A DNA stretch of 64,000 nt, taken from positions 124,001-188,000 of the forward strand of contig NZ_FMTY01000001.1 of the NCBI RefSeq assembly GCF_900100625.1, given 5' to 3'. Origin of the DNA: Flavobacterium saliperosum (GTDB lineage: Bacteria > Bacteroidota > Bacteroidia > Flavobacteriales > Flavobacteriaceae). Below, piece by piece: positions 56,556 to 64,000 of the stretch (position 1 is its first letter; the number at the start of each line of letters is the position of its first letter). Under the pieces are notes generated by a model, which ran no database searches, was not told the origin of the DNA, and worked only from the letters and a program-made list of their open reading frames with translations. Made by a program: the position numbers and the translations under genes.

Positions 56556-56614
56556 TGAAATTGAACGGTGCTCAGTAACTGATTACTGACTACCCAACAC
56601 ATAATACTGAAAAA

Positions 56615-58384
56615 ATGGGACTAGAATTAGACGAATTCCTCTACGGAAAAATCGTAAAATACTTCAAGAACAATAAAAAAACAGATGCCGAAACCCTCAG
56701 CAAAACTGTATTTCTGAACGATATCAAACCTCGGTTAACACTTTTGGCAAGCGCATTAACCGGAAAACCTATTGAAATTTTTCCGGCCGAACGTGAAGGC
56801 GGTTATAAAAACAACAGCTTTTTCCTTCCCATCTCTTTCTCGACATTACGCTCTTTTGAAGAAAATCTTTCCTTTTATCTTTTCAGAACACTCTACCTCA
56901 GCGAACAGAAAGCGCTCGATTTAAACTGGACCAACGAAGATCCCTCTTTGGAAATTTCACAACAGAAAGCCTTGGAAACCGCACCGGTGGTTTTGGAAAA
57001 AATCTTCAGTGATTATCCGGTTACGAAAAAAATACACGAAACGATTGCCACGCATTTTCAGCAGAAAGCTACCGAAAAATCGCCGGCTGATTTCTCCTGG
57101 TTGTACGGAAAATGGATGAAAAACGAACCGGAAGTCAAAACCGATAATCCACTGCAAAACTTTTCCGATAAGGTAAAAAACGCTGCCGAAAAACAACCGA
57201 AAACCGTCATCAAAGCCACTGCCGTAGAAGAAGTCATCACCCTGGAAGTCGACAAAAAACAACAGGAAGATTACGTGATGACCCACAATTTTGAAAAAGT
57301 GGAAACCGTCGATGAATTCAGCGGCAACTGGCGGGATTTTGACGGTTCCGATGAATTGGAAGACCATCAGGATGCGTTGGAAGAATTGAGCATGAAATTT
57401 ACCGTTCGTGTGGATGACATCGCGCATTCGGTGTATCAGGCGGAATTTATCGAAAACACCACCATTTCCGAAAGTGCTGAAACCGATGAAAAAGGCTTCC
57501 ACTTAAAATACGACGAATGGGATTACAGCAAATACGCCTACAAAGAAAACTACTGCAAGGTCTATCCGAAAACACAATTGAAAACGGATGCCGATTACTA
57601 TAAAAATACGATTACCAAAAACGCTTCAACCTTAATGGGTTTGCGAAAAATGCTGACCAATGTGAACAACAAAATGCAGCAGCAACGCCGACAAACTCAG
57701 GGAGAAGAATTCGACATCGACGCCATTACCGATTTGTTTGTGGACGTGCATTCCAAACGCACACCTTCGGAAAACATTTATATCTCCAACCGAAAAAAAG
57801 AAAAAGATTTATCCATTTTACTGCTTTTGGACATCAGTCTTTCCAGCGACAGTTATGCAGCCGGGAATCGTGTTTTGGATGTGGAAAAAGAAGTTTCGAT
57901 TCTCTTCGGGGAAATCATGAACGAATTCAACATCGATTTTTCCATCGACAGTTTCTATTCCAAAACCCGAAACTATGCTTCTTATCTGACACTGAAAGAT
58001 TTCGATGAAAACTGGAACACCGCCAAACATAAAATCGGTGCTGTTTCCCCAAGCGGTTATACCCGAATTGGTGCCGCGTTACGCCATGCCGGAGCTAGAA
58101 TGGATACCCGAAAAACCAAAAACAAATGGATTATCCTGATTTCGGACGGAAAACCCAACGATTTCGACAAATACGAAGGCAAACACGGCATCAATGATGT
58201 AAAACAAGCCTTGCGGGAACTCAACGAACGCAACATCAATTCGTATGCCTTGGCGATAGAGGCTCAGGCGAAATATTATTTACCGCAGATGTTCGGACAA
58301 AACCATTATCAGATTCTGACCACACCGGTGGAACTTTTACAATCCCTGGTGAAATTATACGAAAAAATCAAACATCAAAAATAA
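56615..58384 (+). CDS. norD: NorD VWA-domain maturation protein
   Basis: 589 aa. The N-terminal half (1-380) is helical and charged without recognised domain. The C-terminal half is a von Willebrand A domain with the MIDAS motif LLLDISLSS (DxSxS, about 407-415), YTRIGAALRHAG (MIDAS threonine, about 480) and ILISDGKPND. It works with NorQ to activate nitric oxide reductase. Long NorD of this kind is normal. Seven nt separate it from the next gene. Confidence 0.92.
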   Translation: MGLELDEFLYGKIVKYFKNNKKTDAETLSKTVFLNDIKPRLTLLASALTGKPIEIFPAEREGGYKNNSFFLPISFSTLRSFEENLSFYLFRTLYLSEQKALDLNWTNEDPSLEISQQKALETAPVVLEKIFSDYPVTKKIHETIATHFQQKATEKSPADFSWLYGKWMKNEPEVKTDNPLQNFSDKVKNAAEKQPKTVIKATAVEEVITLEVDKKQQEDYVMTHNFEKVETVDEFSGNWRDFDGSDELEDHQDALEELSMKFTVRVDDIAHSVYQAEFIENTTISESAETDEKGFHLKYDEWDYSKYAYKENYCKVYPKTQLKTDADYYKNTITKNASTLMGLRKMLTNVNNKMQQQRRQTQGEEFDIDAITDLFVDVHSKRTPSENIYISNRKKEKDLSILLLLDISLSSDSYAAGNRVLDVEKEVSILFGEIMNEFNIDFSIDSFYSKTRNYASYLTLKDFDENWNTAKHKIGAVSPSGYTRIGAALRHAGARMDTRKTKNKWIILISDGKPNDFDKYEGKHGINDVKQALRELNERNINSYALAIEAQAKYYLPQMFGQNHYQILTTPVELLQSLVKLYEKIKHQK

Positions 58385-58391
58385 CCCGATC

Positions 58392-59357
58392 ATGAACGAT
58401 ACTCAAAATAACACTGCCATTCCTGAAGGACACCCGGTTCACACCTATTTTCAGGAAACCGACATCATTCATAAATTACTGGAAGAACTGTCCATCACGA
58501 ACCCGATGACGGAAGCGCAGAAGTTCTTCAATATTTTTAACGAACTGTACAGCATTGAAAAACGTTTTCAACGCAAAGAGAATCAATTATTCCCTTATTT
58601 GGAAAAACGCGGTTGGAATGGACCTTCGCAAGGGATGTGGTCCTTTCATGATAATTTGAGAGACCAATTCCGATTGATGCGCAAAGACATCGATGCGAGG
58701 GATTTTGACACTATTAAAGTCAACACACCCTATTTAATTAACGGGATTTACCGACTGATGCAGGTGGAAGAAACCGTATTGTTCCCGAATGCCCTGGAAA
58801 TTTTAACCGATGCCGATTGGATAGAAATGCGTGCCGGCGAAGAAGAAATCGGATGGATGTTGCCTAAAGCGCCGCTTCCCTATCCTAAAGAAGAATATGT
58901 GCATCCGAGTCAGGATTTCACCCAAAGGGAAATGACGTTTTCATTGGAAAACACCACGCATTACGACGAAGGATACATGACGGTGGAACAGGTGAATTTA
59001 CTTTTGAAAACCATGCCGCTGGACATCACTTATGTGGATGAAAACGACAAAGTGATTTTCTACAACCGTGGCGAAGAACGTGTTTTCCCGAGAAGTGCCG
59101 GCATTATCGGACGTGAAGTACGTTTTTGCCATCCGCCTAAAAGTGTGGGAACCGTATTGGAAATTCTGGACAAATTTAGAAAAGGGGAACAAAACGAATC
59201 CTCTTTCTGGATCAATTATAAAGAACGGCTGATTTACATCCGCTATTTCGCGGTTCGTGATGCTGATAAAAACTACAAAGGCGTGATTGAAATGTCTCAG
59301 GACATTACCGACATCAAAAACATTGAAGGCGAAAAACGACTATTGGACTGGAAATAA
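58392..59357 (+). CDS. Hemerythrin plus PAS domain protein (DUF438-type)
   Basis: 321 aa. Residues 1-160 form a hemerythrin-like four-helix domain: HPVHTYFQETDIIHKLLEEL, RKENQLFPYLEKRGWNGPS and VEETVLFPNALEIL. Residues about 190-315 form a PAS domain (DITYVDENDKVIFYNRGEERVF, VIEMSQDITDIK). DUF438-type proteins may sense oxygen, nitric oxide or redox via di-iron, but the C-terminus lacks an output domain. In the nor operon a role in NO sensing or damage response is plausible. Confidence 0.82.
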   Translation: MNDTQNNTAIPEGHPVHTYFQETDIIHKLLEELSITNPMTEAQKFFNIFNELYSIEKRFQRKENQLFPYLEKRGWNGPSQGMWSFHDNLRDQFRLMRKDIDARDFDTIKVNTPYLINGIYRLMQVEETVLFPNALEILTDADWIEMRAGEEEIGWMLPKAPLPYPKEEYVHPSQDFTQREMTFSLENTTHYDEGYMTVEQVNLLLKTMPLDITYVDENDKVIFYNRGEERVFPRSAGIIGREVRFCHPPKSVGTVLEILDKFRKGEQNESSFWINYKERLIYIRYFAVRDADKNYKGVIEMSQDITDIKNIEGEKRLLDWK

Positions 59358-59372
59358 TTAAAAGACACGGTC

Positions 59373-60071
59373 ATGAAAAGTGCTAAGAAACCATCTTCAT
59401 CAATGTTATCGTTCCAAACTAAATCGGCTTTAATTCTGTTAGCATTGTTCTCTTTGGGATTCAGTGAACGCAAAGCAACCGATCCGGAAATAAACACTCC
59501 TGACGAAGCCTTAAACGAACTGATCTACGGTAACAATCGTTTTTTGGATAACGCCATGATTTACACCGATTATCAGGAGCAGATTCAAAAAACCAAAAAC
59601 GGTCAACATCCCCACAGTTTTGTGTTGAGCTGCATTGATTCGAGAGTACCGCCGGAAATTATTTTAGATCAGGGTATTGGGCATTTATTCGTAGCACGTG
59701 TAGCAGGAAATGTGGAAGACGATAACATTTTGGGCAGTATGGAATATGCCGTGGAAGTGAAACATACCAAACTGATTTTAGTTTTAGGTCACAGTCATTG
59801 CGGTGCGGTTCAAGGTGCTATTGATAATGTTAAACTCGAACATTTAACGCAACTTACCGAACAAATTAAGCCGGCTTTCAGCAAACACAATACCTACCCG
59901 ATTCCGGAACATATTGCCGAAGAAACTTCTAAACAAAATGTCCGTTTGACAATGAAACAAATTTATGAAAACAGCGCCACCATAAAACATTTGGTAGATG
60001 AAGGACACGTTAAAATTGTAGGTGCTTATTACGACATTCATACCGGAGAAGTCAACTTCTTTAAAAATTAA
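59373..60071 (+). CDS. Exported beta-carbonic anhydrase
   Basis: 232 aa. An N-terminal hydrophobic segment (TKSALILLALFSLGFS, about 18-33) suggests export; the mature part is a beta-class carbonic anhydrase with zinc ligands Cys in LSCIDSRVPPE (about 87-97), His and Cys in LGHSHCGAVQ (about 145-154). It interconverts CO2 and bicarbonate. Its presence between nor accessory genes is unusual; a possible link is pH balance when NO and nitrite reduction consume protons. Confidence 0.9.
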   Translation: MKSAKKPSSSMLSFQTKSALILLALFSLGFSERKATDPEINTPDEALNELIYGNNRFLDNAMIYTDYQEQIQKTKNGQHPHSFVLSCIDSRVPPEIILDQGIGHLFVARVAGNVEDDNILGSMEYAVEVKHTKLILVLGHSHCGAVQGAIDNVKLEHLTQLTEQIKPAFSKHNTYPIPEHIAEETSKQNVRLTMKQIYENSATIKHLVDEGHVKIVGAYYDIHTGEVNFFKN

Positions 60072-60076
60072 ACCAA

Positions 60077-60658
60077 ATGAATACTACAAAAATCGATTAT
60101 AAAAACATTTACTATCCTCCGGGAGGCATCCTGATCTGGATTATCATTTTCCTGGAACTGATTACTTTCGGAATGGCTTTGGTTGCTTTTGTGTATGACG
60201 GCACAAAAAATTATGAAGTCTTCCACCAGTCCAAATTACAGTTAAACACCACTTTAGGATTAATCAATACCGTATTTCTGCTTACCAGCGGCTATTTCAT
60301 GGCCAAAGCGGTTCATGAATTTGAACATAAGAACATTTCGAAAGCTTCTTTATACCTTAAAATTACCGCTTTGGGCGGATTGCTTTTCATTGTGGTGAAG
60401 TTCTTCGAATATTCGGCTAAAATCGAACACGGATTAACACCGGACACCAACAGTTTTTACATGTATTATTGGCTGCTGACCGCTTTTCATCTGATTCATG
60501 TTCTTGTAGGCTTGGTAATTATACTGTGGACCAATTACTCCATGAAAAAACCAAATTCCACAACCGAAGCAGAAGATGTGAAAACCTGCGGCGCGTTTTG
60601 GCACATGTGTGATTTGATTTGGCTGTTATTGTTCCCGGTTTTATACTTAATCTTTTAA
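60077..60658 (+). CDS. norE: Cytochrome c oxidase subunit III-like protein (NorE-like)
   Basis: 193 aa, five membrane helices (about 14-38, 64-84, 93-113, 127-153, 172-192), with FHLIHVLVGLVIILW and EFEHKN features of the COX3 family. Not part of a full oxidase here: no subunits I and II are present beside it. It fits NorE, which accompanies norCBQD and supports NO reductase activity. Five nt after the carbonic anhydrase gene. Confidence 0.85.
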   Translation: MNTTKIDYKNIYYPPGGILIWIIIFLELITFGMALVAFVYDGTKNYEVFHQSKLQLNTTLGLINTVFLLTSGYFMAKAVHEFEHKNISKASLYLKITALGGLLFIVVKFFEYSAKIEHGLTPDTNSFYMYYWLLTAFHLIHVLVGLVIILWTNYSMKKPNSTTEAEDVKTCGAFWHMCDLIWLLLFPVLYLIF

Positions 60659-60661
60659 AAA

Positions 60662-60907
60662 ATGAAAATCTCAAAAGAATATACCTTCATCGCTTTGCTG
60701 GCTCTCACTTTAGTCTCAGGTTTTGTCACTACGAAAACAACAGAGGGTAAAACCTATGTCTATTTGATACTTTTAATCCTCTGGGCAGCCAAATTTATTT
60801 TAGTGGCTTTTGAGTTTATGGAATTGAGACAGGCAAATGTGTTCTGGAAATTGACTTTAGGCTTCGTTTTAGCACTGATTCTGACAATAATTTTACTGCT
60901 TTTGTAA
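60662..60907 (+). CDS. norF: Cytochrome c oxidase subunit IV-like small membrane protein (NorF-like)
   Basis: 81 aa with three hydrophobic segments (about 6-22, 30-50, 58-81) of the prokaryotic COX4 type, including FILVAFEFMELRQANVFWK in the middle. Pairing with a COX3-like gene after norD matches the norEF arrangement. Last gene of the nor operon. The ATG follows the norE stop by 3 nt. Confidence 0.78.
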   Translation: MKISKEYTFIALLALTLVSGFVTTKTTEGKTYVYLILLILWAAKFILVAFEFMELRQANVFWKLTLGFVLALILTIILLLL

Positions 60908-60922
60908 TTTTTTTTCGGAAAC

Positions 60923-60967
60923 CTGATAAATATCATGTAAATAAAAGACAATTTTGTCTTAAATTTG
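60923..60967 (+). promoter_or_regulatory. Orphan promoter with Crp/Fnr-like dyad
   Basis: CTGAT-AAAT-ATCAT (60923-60936), 27 nt, then TTTG (60964-60967) of TAAATTTG, an exact TAnnTTTG box. No annotated gene starts within 300 nt; the downstream interval ends in a terminator, see the ncRNA entry. Confidence 0.62.
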
Positions 60968-60972
60968 AAGTG

Positions 60973-61240
60973 TTAATTACAACTATATATTTATAAGCCA
61001 ATTTAAGAAGCTATTAGGGCAAACCTAAAATCGATTTGGAACAAAAAATCAAAGAAATAGTTTATTAGTTAAAAAGTAAGCATTTCCAAATTACTTCTTT
61101 GATGAATAAGAAAACAGGATGTTTAGTCAGGCAACCTGTCAAAATACCCAAATCTTAGAATACCAACACTACTGCAGTTGGGAAAATTAGGTAAAATTGG
61201 TTAAAAAGCCCTGTTTTTATAATGAGACAGGGCTTTTTTA
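60973..61240 (+). ncRNA. Candidate denitrification-regulated small RNA
   Basis: An interval of about 265 nt runs from the expected start of the orphan promoter to a strong terminator. It contains several possible stems: AAGTAA/TTACTT (61074-61096), ACAGG/CCTGT (61114-61139), CCAAC/GTTGG (61163-61181) and the terminator hairpin 61203-61239. It contains only a short 18-codon frame (61102-61158, MNKKTGCLVRQPVKIPKS) as coding potential, so it could be a regulatory RNA or an mRNA for a tiny peptide. No experiment was available to show transcription. Confidence 0.45.
61203..61239 (+). terminator. Rho-independent terminator of the candidate sRNA
   Basis: AAAAAGCCCTGT-TTTTATAATGAG-ACAGGGCTTTTTT, 12-bp near-perfect stem plus T run. 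No gene precedes it within 290 nt, so it terminates either the orphan transcript or a long nor 3' end. Confidence 0.85.
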
Positions 61241-61294
61241 AATAATAGCAAAAAATTAATTATGTTATGAAAAAATTAAAAATCACGTTTTCTT

Positions 61295-61338
61295 ATGATT
61301 GTAATCATAAAAATTTAATATAGGAATTCGTACATTTG
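61295..61338 (+). promoter_or_regulatory. Promoter of the nos cytochrome-nosZ unit with Crp/Fnr-like dyad
   Basis: ATGAT-TGTA-ATCAT (61295-61308; 18-bp palindrome TTATGAT-N4-ATCATAA including flanks), exactly 26 nt, then TTTG of a perfect TACATTTG -7 box (61331-61338). The TTG at 61336 lies in this box and is not a start codon. ATG of the cytochrome gene is at 61363. Confidence 0.7.
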
Positions 61339-61362
61339 CTTAAAACCTTAAATATTCAGAAT

Positions 61363-61851
61363 ATGAACAAGTTTTCAATTTTTGCCATCATTTTCAGCTT
61401 CACTTTTTTCGCCTCATGCGGTGGAGATAAAAAAACAGAACAGGACGCTTCAAAACCCGTTACAGAAGAAACGGACGCAGCAGCAGCATCAGACCCGTCT
61501 TCTTACGATCCAAACAGAGGGGAAGGAAAATACGATACTGTCGAATTGGGTGCCACTTTAGATCAGGCTATGGCTACTAAAGGAGAAGAAGCTGCCGGCG
61601 TGAAATGTACTTCATGTCACAAAATGACCGATGAAAAATTAGTTGGTCCGGGATGGAAAGGGGTAACCGAAAGAAGAAAACCGGAATGGATTATGAACTT
61701 CATTACCAATCCTGACCCAATGATCGATAAAGATCCGGAAGTACAGGCACAATTGGAAATCTGTTTGGTAAGAATGCCTAACCAAGGGCTTTCCGACGAT
61801 GAAGCCAGACATATCTTGGAATACATGCGCAAAAACGATGGCGTGAAATAA
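61363..61851 (+). CDS. Lipoprotein cytochrome c of the nos operon
   Basis: 162 aa from ATG 61363. Signal peptide with lipobox FFASC (Cys18). After a Glu/Ala-rich linker there is one heme c domain with CTSCH (about 84-88) and the distal Met in LVRMPNQGLSDDEA. It is probably the electron donor or mediator to NosZ. Clade II-type nos operons often start with such cytochromes. An inverted repeat between its stop and nosZ may attenuate the transcript. Confidence 0.92.
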   Translation: MNKFSIFAIIFSFTFFASCGGDKKTEQDASKPVTEETDAAAASDPSSYDPNRGEGKYDTVELGATLDQAMATKGEEAAGVKCTSCHKMTDEKLVGPGWKGVTERRKPEWIMNFITNPDPMIDKDPEVQAQLEICLVRMPNQGLSDDEARHILEYMRKNDGVK

Positions 61852-61858
61852 ATAAAAC

Positions 61859-61893
61859 ACCCCCAATCAACGTAAAACGATTGGGGGTATTCT
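61859..61893 (+). terminator. Hairpin between the cytochrome and nosZ
   Basis: ACCCCCAATC-AACGTAAAAC-GATTGGGGGT, a perfect 10-bp stem starting 8 nt past the cytochrome stop, with only a weak T tail (ATTCTT). It may act as a partial terminator or mRNA stabiliser, since nosZ has no other promoter visible. Confidence 0.6.
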
Positions 61894-61912
61894 TAATCTA
61901 AACAGTAAAAAA

Positions 61913-63889
61913 ATGAAAAATACATTTGTCAAAGCAGTCGCAGTGGTTGCTTTAGGGAGTGCTTTGGTGACTTCCTGCAAACCAAAAAGTTCCGGCGATG
62001 CCGTTAGTGGTGATGCCGCTCAAAAGGCCTACGTAGCTCCGGGTAAATATGACGAATTCTACAATTTCGTTTCCGGTGGTTTCAGCGGACAATTAAGCGT
62101 TTACGGACTTCCGAGCGGAAGATTATTCAGGGTAATTCCGGTTTTCTCGGTAGATCCTGAAAAAGGATGGGGTTACAGCGAAGAAACCAAACCGATGCTA
62201 AATACCTCACATGGTTTCGTGCCGTGGGACGATTTACACCATACCGAAATGTCGCAAACCAATGGTGAAATTGACGGACGTTGGGTTTTTGGTAACGCAA
62301 ACAACACGCCGCGTATTGCCCGTATTGATTTGAAAACATTCAAAACGGCCGAAATTATCGAATTGCCAAACAGTGGCGGTAATCACTCCTCTCCTTTTAT
62401 TACGGAGAATACGGAATATGTAGTAGCGGGAACTCGTTTTAGTGTACCGGGAGATTATTCCAACGGAGATGTACCAATCAATACGTACAAAGAAAATTTT
62501 AAAGGGCACATCAGTTTTGTGAAAGTCGGAAAAGAAGGGGAAATGGATTTGGCGTTCCAAATCGTAACACCAGGTGTTAACTTTGACCTTTCCCATGCCG
62601 GAAAAGGAAAATCGCACGGATGGTTCTTCTTCTCGTGCTACAACACGGAACAGGCAAATACACTGTTGGAAGTGAATGCTTCCCAAAAAGACAAAGACTT
62701 TATCATGGCGGTGAACTGGAAAAAAGCCGAAGAATACATCAAAGCCGGTAAAGGAAAAAAACAATCGGTAAAATATGCCCATAACACATGGGATGAGAAA
62801 ACACATACCGCTAAATCGGAAATCAAAACCGAAGTATTGGTATTGGATTCTGCTGAGTTAAAAGACATCTGCTATATGATTCCTTGTCCTAAATCACCTC
62901 ATGGTTGTGACGTTGACCCAAGCGGAGAATTCATTGTAGGTTCCGGTAAACTGGCAGCACTAATCCCTGTATTTAGTTTTGACAAAATGCAATCTGCTAT
63001 TGCAAAAAAACAGTTTGAAGGCAATTATGGAGGCATTCCGGTAATCAAATACGAAGCAGCGTTGCACGGAGAAGTGAAAAAACCAGGATTAGGTCCATTA
63101 CATACCGAATTTGACGGAAAAGGAAATGCGTATACCACTTTCTTCGTTTCTTCTGAAGTGGTTAAATGGGATATTAAATCGTTAAAAGTTCTAGACAGGG
63201 TTCCAACTTATTACTCTGTTGGGCACTTAATGATTCCGGGTGGTGACAGTAAAAAACCGTTTGGAAAATATTTGGTTGCTTATAATAAAATCACCAAAGA
63301 CCGTTATTTACCAACAGGTCCTGAATTAGCACAAAGTGCACAGATATTTGACATCAGCGGTGATAAAATGAAATTGATTTTGGATTTCCCAACCATTGGA
63401 GAACCACACTATGCCCAGGCTGCTCCAGCGGATCTGATCAGAAACAACGGTCAGTTGAAATTCTATAAAATCGGAGAAAACAATCACCCTTACGTAACCA
63501 AAGGGGAAAAAGAATCAAAAGTGGTAAGAGAAGGAAATAAAGTACATGTGTACATGACCTCTATTCGTTCTCACTTTGCTCCGGATAACATTGAAGGTAT
63601 CAAAGTAGGTGATGAAGTGTACTTCCACGTAACCAACCTGGAACAAGATTGGGATGTACCTCACGGTTTTGCCATCAAAGGAGCCGACAACGGAGAATTA
63701 CTAATCATGCCGGGTGAAACCACAACACTGAAATGGATTCCTAAAAAAGTAGGTATGTATCCAATGTACTGTACCGATTTCTGTAGTGCACTGCACCAGG
63801 AAATGTCGGGTTATGTCAGGGTCTCCCCTGCCGGAAGCAATGTACCGATAACGTATAGCGTAGGTACCAATTTGCCTGCAACGAAATAA
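61913..63889 (+). CDS. nosZ: Nitrous oxide reductase NosZ (clade II, Sec-type)
   Basis: 658 aa. N-terminal signal with a lipobox-like VTSC (Cys22) rather than the twin-arginine signal of clade I NosZ. A beta-propeller with the CuZ histidines follows: DDLHHTEM (about 103-110), GGNHSS (about 154), LGPLHTEFDGKG, SVGHLMIPGG and GEPHYAQ. The C-terminal CuA cupredoxin domain contains CTDFCSALHQEM (Cys620, Cys624, His628, Met631). It reduces nitrous oxide to dinitrogen. Regulated by the dyad promoter of the preceding cytochrome gene. Confidence 0.96.
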   Translation: MKNTFVKAVAVVALGSALVTSCKPKSSGDAVSGDAAQKAYVAPGKYDEFYNFVSGGFSGQLSVYGLPSGRLFRVIPVFSVDPEKGWGYSEETKPMLNTSHGFVPWDDLHHTEMSQTNGEIDGRWVFGNANNTPRIARIDLKTFKTAEIIELPNSGGNHSSPFITENTEYVVAGTRFSVPGDYSNGDVPINTYKENFKGHISFVKVGKEGEMDLAFQIVTPGVNFDLSHAGKGKSHGWFFFSCYNTEQANTLLEVNASQKDKDFIMAVNWKKAEEYIKAGKGKKQSVKYAHNTWDEKTHTAKSEIKTEVLVLDSAELKDICYMIPCPKSPHGCDVDPSGEFIVGSGKLAALIPVFSFDKMQSAIAKKQFEGNYGGIPVIKYEAALHGEVKKPGLGPLHTEFDGKGNAYTTFFVSSEVVKWDIKSLKVLDRVPTYYSVGHLMIPGGDSKKPFGKYLVAYNKITKDRYLPTGPELAQSAQIFDISGDKMKLILDFPTIGEPHYAQAAPADLIRNNGQLKFYKIGENNHPYVTKGEKESKVVREGNKVHVYMTSIRSHFAPDNIEGIKVGDEVYFHVTNLEQDWDVPHGFAIKGADNGELLIMPGETTTLKWIPKKVGMYPMYCTDFCSALHQEMSGYVRVSPAGSNVPITYSVGTNLPATK

Positions 63890-63897
63890 CTTTAATA

Positions 63898-63931
63898 TCA
63901 AAAAGGGGCAATGTTGAGTTGTCCCTTTTTT
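63898..63931 (+). terminator. Terminator after nosZ
   Basis: AAAAGGGGCAA-TGTTGAG-TTGTCCCTTTTTTT, a stem with one mismatch followed by T residues, between nosZ and the next start codon. Confidence 0.7.
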
Positions 63932-63944
63932 TAAATCATATACC

Positions 63945-64000
63945 ATGACAACAGCAAAAATTTCCTTAGTATCAAAGGTACTGCTTTTGATTATTTCAGC
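63945..64000 (+). CDS. Start of a further gene of the nos cluster (truncated by window)
   Basis: ATG at 63945 opens MTTAKISLVSKVLLLIIS, which looks like the N-terminus of an exported or membrane protein. The rest lies beyond the window, so no family can be named; a nos accessory protein is likely by position, since nosL/nosD-type genes usually follow nosZ. Confidence 0.45.
   Translation, partial: MTTAKISLVSKVLLLIIS

Noticed and set aside
60909..61240. Treating the region as an untranslated end of norF
   Set aside because: It has its own dyad and perfect -7 box, so an independent start is more likely, though readthrough from norF is not excluded.
61336..61362. TTG at 61336 as the start of the nos cytochrome
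   Set aside because: The codon lies inside the TACATTTG -7 box; ATG 61363 opens a normal lipoprotein signal.
1..64000. tRNA and rRNA genes
   Set aside because: I scanned for T-arm GGTTCRA and acceptor-stem patterns and found no complete tRNA, and no rRNA-like stretch.

Overview
The window looks like a chromosome segment of a Flavobacterium-like member of the Bacteroidota. The signs are AT-rich DNA, TAnnTTTG-type -7 promoter boxes, a huge secreted protein with a type IX secretion C-terminal signal, a cryptochrome-DASH/DUF2256/DUF2805 neighbourhood, and a denitrification locus with a Sec-type (clade II-like) NosZ. All calls come from reading the sequence; no database search was run.

Bases 1-25,300 are an AT-rich accessory region. 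It opens with a DNA phosphorothioation modification-restriction locus. A restriction arm reads rightward: dptF (5' end outside the window), dptG, dptH, a 4-helix membrane protein, dndB and an HNH nuclease. It converges on a modification arm that reads leftward (dndC, dndD, dndE). There is no dndA. Next comes a mobile-element backbone: a serine recombinase, a minimal protein with family A polymerase-like motifs, a HTH/excisionase-like protein, a Cys-rich protein and several unknowns. It carries a NUDIX plus PLD/helicase/DUF3427 cargo pair that abuts a beheaded vsr remnant, and it ends with a tyrosine integrase at 23.9-25.2 kb. Five leftward genes between 14.3 and 25.2 kb share an identical promoter-like element (AACTTTTT-N11-ATATAA), which ties them to one element.

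Bases 25,500-42,040 are ordinary chromosome: cryptochrome DASH, DUF2256 and DUF2805 proteins, an AI-2E family transporter, a 1979-aa repeat adhesin with a type IX sorting domain, a secreted hydrolase, a Dus enzyme, a HTH/DUF2975 pair, hisS, an ABC permease and prmC.

Bases 42,300-64,000 are an anaerobic respiration island. It has nirK fused to a cytochrome c, a duplicate free cytochrome, a nirV-like gene, SCO and a porin. A leftward block follows with hemerythrin, CopD-like and oxidase-like membrane proteins, class III ribonucleotide reductase (nrdG, a separately encoded glycyl-radical domain, nrdD) and the iron-sulfur repair protein ric/scdA. Then come norCB, norQ, norD, a hemerythrin/PAS protein, carbonic anhydrase and norE/norF-like genes, and finally a cytochrome c lipoprotein, nosZ and the start of one more gene. 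Four promoters (nirK, norC, an orphan transcript, cytochrome/nosZ) share an ATGAY-N4-RTCAT dyad placed 26-27 bp upstream of a TTTG-type -7 box. This suggests one Crp/Fnr-family regulator. The orphan promoter at 60,923 leads to an approximately 265-nt structured, terminator-ended interval that may be a co-regulated small RNA.
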